From: JBCDIQ01 sp039024295
GTDB taxonomy: Bacteria > Bacteroidota > Bacteroidia > J057
Direction of reading: 5' to 3'
DNA length: 16,852 bases
Assembly (NCBI GenBank): GCA_039024295.1
Contig: JBCDIQ010000086.1
Span: forward strand, 1 to 16,852
Both the position numbers and the translations under genes were made by a program. This document shows positions 7,147 through 14,384 of this stretch, piece after piece. Below the pieces are notes generated by a model, which was not told the DNA's origin, did no database searches, and worked only from the letters and a program-made list of their open reading frames with translations. How positions within the stretch are numbered: the stretch's first letter is position 1; each line of letters begins with the position of its first letter.

Positions 7147-8493
7147 TTAACCTTTCTTCTCCTTGATATATCGGTAAATGGTGGAAGAACCGATGTCCAG
7201 CTTATCTGCTACCAGCTTTACGTTCTGATCATGCTTGCGAAGGAAGTGGTCAATGATATAATCGTTGTATTCCTTCAGGGTCATCTCTTTTGATAGCAAG
7301 TCTTGCAAGCTGCCGCTGGTTGAAAAGTTAATTTCCTCAGGGGTAATCTCGTCTTCATTGGCCATCACCGCTGCCAGTTCTACCACCGCCCGAAGCTCAC
7401 GCACATTGCCAGGGTAGGGGTATCCCAGCAATTTTTTCTGCGCAGCAGAACTCAGGGTGAGGGCAGGCAGGTCATTTTCCTTGCAAAAATTGGAAATGAA
7501 ATGCTTGGCCAGGAGAATCACGTCTTTCCCCCTTTCCCTCAGCGGAGGCAATTCGAGGGGCAGGCCAAACAAGCGATAGTACAAGTCTTCCCGGAAGTTG
7601 CCCTTTTTGACTTCTTCCATCAGGTTTCTATTGGTGGCCACAATGATGCGGCAGGTAAACTTGACGGGTTTATTGCTTCCGATGCGCACAATTTCTCGTT
7701 CCTGGAGGGCACGCAATAATTTGGCTTGCATGGTAATGTCCATCTCGCCGATTTCATCTAGAAATAAACTGCCGTTATTGGCTTCTTCAAATTTACCAAT
7801 CCGCCGATTTGTTGCACCCGTGAATGCCCCCTTTTCATGCCCAAACAATTCACTTTCGACCAGGTCCTTAGGGATGGCTGCCATATTCACCGGCACAAAA
7901 GGTCCTTTTCGCAGCTTAGAGTTATAATGAACAGCTTTAGCCACCAATTCCTTTCCAGTTCCGGTCTCCCCAGCGATGGTAACCGTGATATTGGTCCCCA
8001 CAGCCTTTTCCATTAGCTTGAACATTTTCTTAATCGGAGGGCTTTGGCCCACAATTGTATTTGAGAAGCTGTACTTCTGGGTGACCTCTTCCGTAAGTCT
8101 TTCTACCTGTTGCTTCAGGGATGCCTGATTTCGGATGTTTTGAATCACGTTTAGCAGGCGATCCCGGATATCTTTTTGTTTGACCAAGTAATCATACGCC
8201 CCCAGTTTCAACAGGCTTACTGCCGTTTCGATACTTTGCTGCTCCGAGATAATGACCACCTCTATGTTCGGATCAAAGTCCTTGATCTTCTTCAAGGCTT
8301 CTGACCCCTCCATGTCTGGCAATCGGAAGTCCAGGGTAATTACATCAGGGCGCTTGTGCAGCGCCTGCAAACAGTCCTGAGCTGTTTCAAATTTTTCAAT
8401 GATATAATCCGGGTTTAGTTCCAGGTTATAGGCCAGTAATTCCCGGTACCATTCGTCGTCTTCGACCACAAAGATGCTGAACTCTTCCTGCAT
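7147..8493 (-). CDS. NtrC-family sigma-54-dependent response regulator
   Basis: A 448-residue transcription activator with all three domains. Receiver (1-120): acidic pocket E11-D12-D13, phospho-acceptor D55 in LDFRLPD, S83 and K105. AAA+ domain (about 145-380): Walker A GETGTGKE (175-182), the sigma-54 contact loop GAFTGA (222-227), Walker B LFLDEIGE (243-250), and arginine-rich sensor segments such as FREDLYYRL. C-terminal Fis-type helix-turn-helix (about 415-448: VKLVADKLDIGSSTIYRYIK). It should form an ATP-driven ring that opens sigma-54 promoters after phosphorylation. No histidine kinase lies in the window, so it is an orphan here. Its own terminator follows, and a sigma-54 promoter with an upstream dyad stands before the next gene in the same direction, the likely target. 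Confidence 0.93.
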   Translation of the reverse strand: MQEEFSIFVVEDDEWYRELLAYNLELNPDYIIEKFETAQDCLQALHKRPDVITLDFRLPDMEGSEALKKIKDFDPNIEVVIISEQQSIETAVSLLKLGAYDYLVKQKDIRDRLLNVIQNIRNQASLKQQVERLTEEVTQKYSFSNTIVGQSPPIKKMFKLMEKAVGTNITVTIAGETGTGKELVAKAVHYNSKLRKGPFVPVNMAAIPKDLVESELFGHEKGAFTGATNRRIGKFEEANNGSLFLDEIGEMDITMQAKLLRALQEREIVRIGSNKPVKFTCRIIVATNRNLMEEVKKGNFREDLYYRLFGLPLELPPLRERGKDVILLAKHFISNFCKENDLPALTLSSAAQKKLLGYPYPGNVRELRAVVELAAVMANEDEITPEEINFSTSGSLQDLLSKEMTLKEYNDYIIDHFLRKHDQNVKLVADKLDIGSSTIYRYIKEKKG

Positions 8494-8626
8494 GGGGGCT
8501 GTAGAGAGGTTAAGGTGAGCCGAAAGTTAGGAAAATTTAGCCAATGGGGGAGTTGGAAGTTGTAATTGAGGGCGATACTGGAACCGGGGGAAACAGAATT
8601 TTGGTAACCAGCCCCGAAAAGCTAGT

Positions 8627-9829
8627 TCAGTAACTCCACTTCAACCGTAAAAATACCCCACTTCCCTGGTGCTGAAAATCATCTGTTAAGGGATTTTGGC
8701 TAAAAAATACCTGGGCAATGAGGTCCAGGTCCCAATTGGTGACAATGGAATAGGTGGCGGACGGAGACGCGATCAGGAGATGATTTTCAGTGGCATAAAT
8801 AACTGCTCCGCTGATGGAAAGTAGTGGAGTTGCTTGTCCGGAAGCCGTGATAATAAATGACCACGGGGAGGGAAACAGGTTTTTGGGAGAAAGTTCTGTG
8901 CCGACCAAACCACCTGCAGCAGTACCCGGTTGAGTGGCTCCACGACTGTTGTACATAGTGGCTGCACTCAGGTAGACCCCCTTGAATAAATAATCGACTG
9001 CCATGGATGCATTCACGGTTTGTTGGCTATCTGGCGACTGAGCAGTAGGGATAAACCAGCTGACTTCTCCCTTAAATCCAGCATCTTTTAAATTTCCCGC
9101 CCAGCCTAATCCCAGGGTCGCATCGCCACGGTAATAGCCGCTAATGACCTGCCAGTCATAGTTCCAGCGGTTAAAGCCATAATAGGCTGCCGCAACGCTG
9201 CGGTTGAGCTGAGTATCAGGCACCACAGCAATCTGTAGGTTCGACATCGGTCCTATGTAGTAAGTCAGCCGGGCCGCATCGCTGCCAGGCCGTTCTTCAT
9301 AGTCAAAATCCAGATAATTGAAGGCATTGAACAGGTCGTTGGGATTCCATACGGTGTTGATGCCCCAGTTGATGCGCTGCCGGCCCAGGCGTGCCTCCCA
9401 TTTTTTATGCCGCCACTCCACATAGGCCCGGTCTACGACTGAATGTAACAGGACACTTGACCGGTCCACCCAACGTACGGACAGGTCCACTAAGCCATCG
9501 TATTGGTCCACCAATTCAGCGAACTGAGGATTCAGTTTGGTTTCCTCTCCCCAGAAAAGTCGGTTGCGTGCATGAAAGGTGACGGTCCAGTTTTTATGTG
9601 GGAAATACTGGAAATTAAACCGGTTGTGCAGGAGGTTATTTGTGAATACTTCATTGATAGGAGGGCCTGTGATGCTCGTGCTAGGGAGGTATTTTACATA
9701 TCCCCTGACAGCATAGGGTTTTGGCTTCTTGGCTTCCTGGGCAAAACAGATGGTCAATACGCAAAACATCAGCAGGCCCAAAAAGACGGCATGCTTGCTA
9801 CTTGCGCACATCTGAAACGATTTTGCCAT
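8627..9829 (-). CDS. Outer-membrane beta-barrel protein of the LolA-like/FtsX locus
   Basis: A 400-residue exported protein. The signal peptide ends near CFAQ (residue 31). The mature part alternates polar and aromatic residues in many short strands (WTVTFHARNRLFWG, LSVRWVDRSS, WEARLGRQRINWG, LTYYIGPMSNLQIAV), and the last residues are LRLKWSY, an aromatic-ending beta signal for BAM insertion. GRQRINWG followed by NPNDLFNAFN resembles DUF1302/alginate-porin-like barrels, though I cannot fix the family. The start overlaps the ATPase gene by 32 nt (or 14 nt from the second ATG at 9811), so the two are translationally coupled. It is the last gene of the locus and is probably the outer-membrane end of the transport path. 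A weak hairpin follows the stop without a T tract. Confidence 0.8.
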   Translation of the reverse strand: MAKSFQMCASSKHAVFLGLLMFCVLTICFAQEAKKPKPYAVRGYVKYLPSTSITGPPINEVFTNNLLHNRFNFQYFPHKNWTVTFHARNRLFWGEETKLNPQFAELVDQYDGLVDLSVRWVDRSSVLLHSVVDRAYVEWRHKKWEARLGRQRINWGINTVWNPNDLFNAFNYLDFDYEERPGSDAARLTYYIGPMSNLQIAVVPDTQLNRSVAAAYYGFNRWNYDWQVISGYYRGDATLGLGWAGNLKDAGFKGEVSWFIPTAQSPDSQQTVNASMAVDYLFKGVYLSAATMYNSRGATQPGTAAGGLVGTELSPKNLFPSPWSFIITASGQATPLLSISGAVIYATENHLLIASPSATYSIVTNWDLDLIAQVFFSQNPLTDDFQHQGSGVFLRLKWSY

Positions 9830-10478
9830 CTTCCAAGGTGATTACTCGCCGCGCTCGGTCTATGACTCGTTGGTCGTGCGTAGAAAACAGGAAGGTCACG
9901 CCTTCCTTTTCGTTGAGTTCCGCCATCAGGTCGAGTAGGGTAGTGGTAGAGGCAGAGTCCAGGTTTGCGGTAGGCTCATCAGCCAGGATAAATTGTGGCT
10001 TTGGTGCCAAGGCTCGGGCGACTGCCACACGTTGTTGCTGACCTCCGGACATTTTTGCGGGTCGCTTATCCATGATCTCGCCGAGTCCCACTTCTTGTAG
10101 CAGCTCTGCGGTACGGGCATCTCTTTCCTGTTGGCTACGTCCTTGTAGGAGCATGGTGAATTCTACATTTTCCCTCGCTGTCAAGACCGGAATCAGGTTA
10201 TAGGCCTGAAACACAAAGCCAATATGATTCAACCGAAAATCAATCAATTCATTCCCTTTCAACTGCGTCACTTCAGTTCCATCTACCACCACACTCCCTG
10301 AAGTCACGGGATCCAAGCCGCCGATCATGTTGAGCAAGGTTGTTTTACCTGAGCCAGAAGGCCCCACCAGTGCAGTGAATTCTCCGGCCTCAATTTCGAG
10401 GGTCACGCCCTGAACTGCATGAACAGGAACTGCTCCTTCATAGGTTTTGTGAACATTTGTTGTTTGAATGATAGACAT
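9798..10478 (-). CDS. ABC transporter ATPase, LolD/MacB-type
   Basis: A 226-residue nucleotide-binding subunit from the ATG at 10478 (MSIIQTTNVHKTYEG). The longer in-frame extension to 10565 is spacer repeat sequence and is rejected. Visible motifs: Walker A GPSGSGKT (39-46), Q-loop Q91 in FVFQAYNLIP, signature MSGGQQQR (143-150), Walker B FILADEP (163-169) with catalytic E168, D-loop NLD, and H-loop H201 in STHD. The Q-loop sequence and short length are typical of the LolD/MacB/FtsE group that works with FtsX-type permeases. These are mechanotransmission machines driving extraction or export across the envelope rather than classical import. The two permeases upstream are its natural partners, and the beta-barrel gene overlaps its 3' end. 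Confidence 0.93.
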   Translation of the reverse strand: MSIIQTTNVHKTYEGAVPVHAVQGVTLEIEAGEFTALVGPSGSGKTTLLNMIGGLDPVTSGSVVVDGTEVTQLKGNELIDFRLNHIGFVFQAYNLIPVLTARENVEFTMLLQGRSQQERDARTAELLQEVGLGEIMDKRPAKMSGGQQQRVAVARALAPKPQFILADEPTANLDSASTTTLLDLMAELNEKEGVTFLFSTHDQRVIDRARRVITLEDGKIVSDVRK

Positions 10479-10535
10479 GTCGATTGTGTGTTGACTGTAA
10501 AGAATAATAGAAGGGCGAAACCTCTGGGTTGAAAA

Positions 10536-10570
10536 ACTGCAAACCGAAAACTGTGAACTGAGCACTTCCT
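10536..10570 (+). repeat. Phased heptamer repeats, permease/ATPase spacer
   Basis: Five consecutive 7-nt units ACTGCAA, ACCGAAA, ACTGTGA, ACTGAGC, ACTTCCT in perfect 7-nt phase, all beginning AC. They lie directly against the stop codon of the permease gene (10570-10572). Confidence 0.75.
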
Positions 10571-11781
10571 CACACCGCTCTCATCGCCTCCACAGGATTT
10601 AGCTTAATGGCCTTAATGGCAGGATAGATAGAGGCAATTATGGCAGTAATCACCACCATGATAGCTGTTTCGATGTAGTAGGTCGTCTCCAGGCTGGTAT
10701 ATACCCGGTCACTAAAGCCCATGGAAGACAGGCCGTCCGAAACTGCGGAGAGCGAGATGCCCACTTTGCCGAAGAAAGCGATCAACAGCCAGGCTACCCC
10801 TAATCCAATGGGGCTACCAATGAGGGTCAGCATGGCGGTTTCCAGCATCACCATGCCAAACAGTCGCTTTCGATTCATGCCAATAGACATCAGCATGCCC
10901 AGCTCGCGGCGGCGTTCCAGCACCGCCATCAGCATGGTATTGATGATGCCAAAAGCCAATGCCAAAAGGATCACCCCAATGAAAATGCGCATGCTCACCC
11001 CAAATGATTCAGCAATAAGTCGTAGGTCTGGAGATAGTTCCATCCAATCTTCTATTGCCGCTTCAGGAAATTCGGCTGTTAGGTCAGTTTTTACCTGTGG
11101 GAGCAGTTCTATGTCCTTCATAAGAATGGCCACTTCATGCAGTTTACCAGCACTTCCCAGCAGGCGGTCTAGGTCATTTAGCCGAACAAACACATGGGCT
11201 TCATCATATTTGGGGTTGGTGGTTTGGTAAATACCGTTTACCCGAAATGCCCCTGCGGTGATCTCTCCGTCGGGTCGTTGAAAAGTGAGCACCACTTTTT
11301 TTCTCAAGCCTACCTTGAGGCGTTCGGCAGTCTTCTGGCTAATAATAATTGGATTTCGACGCGCGGTGAAATATTCGCCTTCAATGATTCGGTCTCTGAG
11401 TTGGGTTACCTCGTGTTCTGCATCGGGCGTTATGCCCCGAATCTGGACGCCCGTATTTCCCTTCGCTGATGCGACCATGCCTCCTACCAACAATCGCCCG
11501 GTGGCAGCTTTTACTTGCTGGTTCTGTTTCGCCATCGACAAAACCGAACGGCTCTCCGGGATAAAGTCAGCCACGTCATTGTCAGCTCGGAAGTTTGGAT
11601 GATGCACCTGTAGATGAGAAACCTGGGTTTCTATGATTTCGCGTGTACGTTGTTCATTCATTCCCCAGGAAAAAGCCAGGAGGAAGGTGCCCGCCATTAA
11701 TCCCAGGGCAATGGAAGTCATGACGACGGCACTTCGTAGGGGATTTCGCCAGATGTTTCGCCAGGCAATAGTTATCAGCAT
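10570..11781 (-). CDS. FtsX-type ABC permease (second permease of the locus)
   Basis: A 403-residue inner-membrane protein of the MacB/LolC/LolE class. It opens with WRNIWRNPLRS before TM1 (about 17-38). A large periplasmic domain follows (about 40-262, MacB_PCD type). Then come TM2 (about 265-287) with the cytoplasmic coupling element LERRRELGMLMSIGM, TM3 (about 310-340) and TM4 (about 368-392), with the typical end YPAIKAIKLNPVEAMRA. The length and four-TM layout are normal. It pairs best with the other permease of the locus (12271-13488) as a heterodimer driven by the ATPase next to it. Spacers of 63 nt before it and 91 nt after it carry heptamer repeats rather than regulatory signals I can name. 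Confidence 0.92.
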   Translation of the reverse strand: MLITIAWRNIWRNPLRSAVVMTSIALGLMAGTFLLAFSWGMNEQRTREIIETQVSHLQVHHPNFRADNDVADFIPESRSVLSMAKQNQQVKAATGRLLVGGMVASAKGNTGVQIRGITPDAEHEVTQLRDRIIEGEYFTARRNPIIISQKTAERLKVGLRKKVVLTFQRPDGEITAGAFRVNGIYQTTNPKYDEAHVFVRLNDLDRLLGSAGKLHEVAILMKDIELLPQVKTDLTAEFPEAAIEDWMELSPDLRLIAESFGVSMRIFIGVILLALAFGIINTMLMAVLERRRELGMLMSIGMNRKRLFGMVMLETAMLTLIGSPIGLGVAWLLIAFFGKVGISLSAVSDGLSSMGFSDRVYTSLETTYYIETAIMVVITAIIASIYPAIKAIKLNPVEAMRAV

Positions 11782-11793
11782 GGTGTGTTAGGT

Positions 11794-11821
11794 TTTCGGT
11801 TTACAGTTCTCAGTTTACAGT
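11794..11821 (-). repeat. Phased heptamer repeats, left flank of the four-helix-bundle gene
   Basis: On the minus strand four units ACTGTAA, ACTGAGA, ACTGTAA, ACCGAAA run in exact 7-nt phase. The orientation is opposite to that of the repeat block at 12242-12276, so the two form an inverted pair around the gene between them. Confidence 0.75.
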
Positions 11822-11844
11822 GTTTGGCCTTTGGGCGTGCATTT

Positions 11845-12192
11845 TTAGGAGGTTCTCACCTTTTTAATCAAAGATTGAAGCATCTTCTGGACTTGCTTAG
11901 TTTGTGCGATTAAGTCTGTAACGTCTGTTTGATGAAGCCGCTGAACCAATATCAACTGTGTTTCAACCTCATAAGAAGAGCCTAGGGCATGTTGTAAGTA
12001 ATTTCTGAACTGCTTGGAAGAATCATACCCGCACCCTTCAGCGATGTTGGAAGGGGTTGAAATTGCAGCTCGACTCAGTTGGGGCTTCAGCACATATTTC
12101 TGTTCGCCTGGAAATTCACTGAACTTCCGGTAAATCATCTCTACCAGCTCCATACTTTTTTCCCAAACTATCAGATTTCTAAAATTCTGCAT
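11845..12192 (-). CDS. Four-helix-bundle protein of the 23S-rRNA-IVP family
   Basis: A 115-residue, all-helical protein from the ATG at 12192; the in-frame TTG at 12201 is disfavoured. It has the family hallmarks: N-terminal FRNLIVWEKSMELVEMIY, then central LSRAAISTPSNIAEGCGY, followed by FRNYLQHALGSSYEVETQL. This family was first noticed as the protein encoded by intervening sequences in 23S rRNA genes and is related to the Avd accessory proteins of diversity-generating retroelements; most members, like this one, stand alone and have no proven function. I see no reverse transcriptase, template repeat or rRNA sequence nearby. It sits between two permease genes of one operon, in the same direction, flanked by inverted heptamer repeats. 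This suggests a later insertion into the spacer rather than a transporter part. Confidence 0.85.
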   Translation of the reverse strand: MQNFRNLIVWEKSMELVEMIYRKFSEFPGEQKYVLKPQLSRAAISTPSNIAEGCGYDSSKQFRNYLQHALGSSYEVETQLILVQRLHQTDVTDLIAQTKQVQKMLQSLIKKVRTS

Positions 12193-12241
12193 AGTAACCA
12201 AAATCTAAATTTCACAGCAAGAATGACTTCGTCCACCTTCA

Positions 12242-12276
12242 ACTGAAAACGGTAAACTGAAAACTGATAACTATCC
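12242..12276 (+). repeat. Phased heptamer repeats, right flank of the four-helix-bundle gene
   Basis: Five units ACTGAAA, ACGGTAA, ACTGAAA, ACTGATA, ACTATCC in exact 7-nt phase. The last unit overlaps the permease stop codon (TAG on the minus strand, 12271-12273), so the repeat reaches into the coding end. Confidence 0.75.
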
Positions 12277-13488
12277 TCTCATTGCCTGTACCGGCTTAAG
12301 CCTACTCACTTTATACAAAGGATAAAGCCCCACTAACAATGATAGCACAAATACAACAGCGGCTTGTGCCAGGAAGATGATGGGATCTGTGGAGGTAGGC
12401 AAAACGGCATCCATCCCAAAGGCTTTGTATGCTTCGGCCATTTCGTCCCCCATGTAAATGGGATTTCGGTTGAAGTACCACACCAAGGGAAGGGCCACCA
12501 CGCTTCCCGCAATCAAGCCAATTAAGGTCATGAAAAAGGTTTCCATTAGCAGGATAAGGCCAAGCTTAAATCGCCTCATGCCCACAGCTACCATGACCCC
12601 CAACTCATACTGGCGCTCTGTGGTCATCATGAGCATCGTGCCAAAGAGGCCAAATCCAATGATCAAATAGAGGATGCCAATCGTAACGAAATTACCTCCA
12701 CGGTCTCCTTCAATGATCTGGACAATTTCGGGCATCATTTGGTCCCAACTCATGACCTCATAAGCCGTTGTGTCAAGCTGGGCACTGAGCTGTTTCACGA
12801 CTTTTTGGGTGGCGTTGGAATTGTCTAACTGGAGTGCGAGAGAGGTTAAGCGACCTTCAGCCCCATACAATCGCTGCGCTTCTGTCAAGGGAAGGTACAC
12901 CAGCCGTTGGTTGAGCTCAGGCGAGCCAAATTTCAGGATGCCACGAACGGGATATTTTCCGGCAGCACTCACCGCTCTGTATCCCTGTCCAATGAGCACC
13001 AATGTGTCTCCTATTTCGATCTGTAGCTTCTCGGCGAGCCCTGAGGATACTAACACCTCTTTTTGTTCAATTGAAAAATAGGTGCCGGCTTCCAGGTTCT
13101 CCTCCAGGTTGGTCAATTGATTTTCCGCTTCCGGATCTGTACCCACCACCATTACCCCTTTGGTCAGTTCTCCTGAAGACGCCAAGGCAAACGATTCCAG
13201 CCTAGGAACTGTTCCGACAACTGAAGGCTGGGCCTGAATCAACTCCATTACACTGTCAGAATGCACCATGCTCTTGTCGAACCCCTGCTCTTCCCAGTAC
13301 CCTTGCTTATGTACCTGCACATAGCCGCTGTAAAAGCCCACCATGTTGTCGATCATTTTTTCATACACCCCTTCCTGTAGGGCACTCATGAACGTGGAGA
13401 GCAACACTGCAAAAAATACAGATGCTGCTGTGATAAGCGTGCGGCGGCGGTTTCGCCAGAGGTTACGCCAAGCTAGTTTGAGGAGCAT
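12271..13488 (-). CDS. FtsX-type ABC permease (first permease of the locus)
   Basis: A 405-residue inner-membrane permease of the MacB/LolC/LolE class, clearly a different paralogue from the one at 10570-11781. WRNLWRNRRRT precedes TM1 (about 17-39). The periplasmic domain spans about 40-260. TM2 (about 263-285) leads into TERQYELGVMVAVGM, the coupling region. TM3 (about 306-338) and TM4 (about 365-390) follow, ending YPLYKVSRLKPVQAMRG. Two unlike permeases with one ATPase give the LolCDE-like arrangement of an ABC heterodimer. A heterodimer would let one subunit dock the periplasmic carrier, as LolC docks LolA; here that carrier would be the LolA-like protein encoded just upstream (106-nt spacer). 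The GGG-rich or motif-level details of docking cannot be judged by eye. Confidence 0.92.
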   Translation of the reverse strand: MLLKLAWRNLWRNRRRTLITAASVFFAVLLSTFMSALQEGVYEKMIDNMVGFYSGYVQVHKQGYWEEQGFDKSMVHSDSVMELIQAQPSVVGTVPRLESFALASSGELTKGVMVVGTDPEAENQLTNLEENLEAGTYFSIEQKEVLVSSGLAEKLQIEIGDTLVLIGQGYRAVSAAGKYPVRGILKFGSPELNQRLVYLPLTEAQRLYGAEGRLTSLALQLDNSNATQKVVKQLSAQLDTTAYEVMSWDQMMPEIVQIIEGDRGGNFVTIGILYLIIGFGLFGTMLMMTTERQYELGVMVAVGMRRFKLGLILLMETFFMTLIGLIAGSVVALPLVWYFNRNPIYMGDEMAEAYKAFGMDAVLPTSTDPIIFLAQAAVVFVLSLLVGLYPLYKVSRLKPVQAMRG

Positions 13489-13502
13489 AAAAGTAGGGAT
13501 GT

Positions 13503-13594
13503 TAATAGTGGTCAGTTGCCAGTTTTCGGTTTACAGTGAACAGAACTTAGTTCCTCTAGACTGAAAACCGAGAACTGAAAACCGTAAACTAGAC
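13503..13594. repeat. Inverted pair of heptamer-repeat blocks, LolA-like/permease spacer
   Basis: Left block (13503-13537, minus orientation): ACTGTAA, ACCGAAA, ACTGGCA, ACTGACC, ACTATTA. Right block (13560-13594, plus orientation): ACTGAAA, ACCGAGA, ACTGAAA, ACCGTAA, ACTAGAC, ending at the stop codon of the LolA-like gene. The arms can pair as a stem of about 17 bp with two mismatches around a central 22-nt loop. It fills nearly the whole 106-nt spacer. Confidence 0.8.
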
Positions 13595-14335
13595 TCATCG
13601 TATTCGCTTCATCTGCTGAGTGGTAAAAAAATTGTCGCTGATTGGATCGTCGAATTCCATAGACAGGTATTCGAGCACGGTTTTCTGGCCTTCCTCTTCT
13701 ACCGGAATCATTTCCATGTAGGTGGGGAGCATGCGGTCATCCATTTGCTTGATCTTAGAAGCTTGCATGACATTGATCAGGTAGCCATCCTCATCGTAGA
13801 ATTCGGACCTGAGTTGAAGCAAATCCTTTTCACTGATCCACATATAGATCTTGCCCCAAACCACCGCAGCTCCCTCATTGGGGATCAATTCAATCTTGTA
13901 GCACTTGCGCCCTTCCAGGGTGGTATCTCCCAGTAGGCGATGCGAATAGTCTTTCACCAGGGAAAATTCCCGAACCAGATCTTCATTGGTGAAGTCTGAT
14001 CCCATCCACGACTGCGCCATGGCAGAAGGGGGAAGCTTCACGCTTCTCTCAATGGTGGGCAGCCAGTTCCACACTTCTTTGTCACGCTTGAGGTAGGCCG
14101 TACCTTTGTCGCGGGCAGGAGCAGAAATAAAGATCATGAGTAAATCATCTCCTTTCTGCCAACTGGTCATCTGCATTTCGCGCGACCACTCCGGACGAAC
14201 AATGGTCATTTTGACGGTGGCCTTGAGGCTTTTGATGCCACGTGCCCGCTCCTCTGACTTTCGGATCATTTCTGTTGGGTCCTGTCCTTGCAGGATCAAA
14301 GGAATACATGCGATAAGAATTAAGATGTGTTTCAT
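13595..14335 (-). CDS. LolA-like periplasmic protein (outer membrane lipoprotein-sorting type)
   Basis: A 246-residue exported protein. Residues 1-18 form the signal peptide (MKHILILIACIPLILQGQ), with no lipobox at the cleavage point, so it should be soluble periplasmic. The mature part matches the LolA_like type: ARDKGTAYLKRDKEVWNWLP, then IERSVKLPPSAMAQSWMGSD, then FTNEDLVREFSLVKDY, alternating strands typical of the half-open beta-barrel that shields acyl chains, and a C-terminal segment PISDNFFTTQQMKRIR. Members of this family sit beside RND/MMPL or FtsX-type transporters and outer-membrane barrels and are thought to ferry lipids or lipoproteins; substrates are mostly unknown. Here it stands directly upstream of two FtsX permeases and downstream of a TetR gene, as the likely shuttle between inner-membrane pump and outer-membrane barrel. 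Confidence 0.85.
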   Translation of the reverse strand: MKHILILIACIPLILQGQDPTEMIRKSEERARGIKSLKATVKMTIVRPEWSREMQMTSWQKGDDLLMIFISAPARDKGTAYLKRDKEVWNWLPTIERSVKLPPSAMAQSWMGSDFTNEDLVREFSLVKDYSHRLLGDTTLEGRKCYKIELIPNEGAAVVWGKIYMWISEKDLLQLRSEFYDEDGYLINVMQASKIKQMDDRMLPTYMEMIPVEEEGQKTVLEYLSMEFDDPISDNFFTTQQMKRIR

Positions 14336-14342
14336 GGGGGGA

Positions 14343-14377
14343 AAATTAGGTTGTAGGTACTAGCTATTAGGTGTTAG
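14343..14377 (-). repeat. Second heptamer family (CTAnnnn) upstream of the LolA-like gene
   Basis: On the minus strand five units CTAACAC, CTAATAG, CTAGTAC, CTACAAC, CTAATTT run in exact 7-nt phase, each starting CTA. It differs in sequence from the ACYGWRA units but has the same 7-nt period. It ends 8 nt before the start codon of the LolA-like gene, so it lies in that gene's leader. Confidence 0.7.
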
Positions 14378-14384
14378 GGGGAGG

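Noticed and set aside
8589..8626. Terminator after the outer-membrane barrel gene
   Set aside because: AACTAGC/GCTGGTT makes a weak 7-bp stem with a wobble, and no T tract follows.
10479..10565. N-terminal extension of the ABC ATPase
   Set aside because: The extra residues are encoded by spacer and heptamer repeat sequence; the ATPase fold begins normally at 10478.
10721..11230. 169-codon + strand frame opposite the FtsX permease
   Set aside because: Antisense shadow of a clear permease; rich in M, S, R and without domain features.
11845..12192. Diversity-generating retroelement accessory (Avd) or a 23S rRNA intervening sequence
   Set aside because: No reverse transcriptase, template/variable repeat or rRNA sequence lies nearby; only the protein family is shared.
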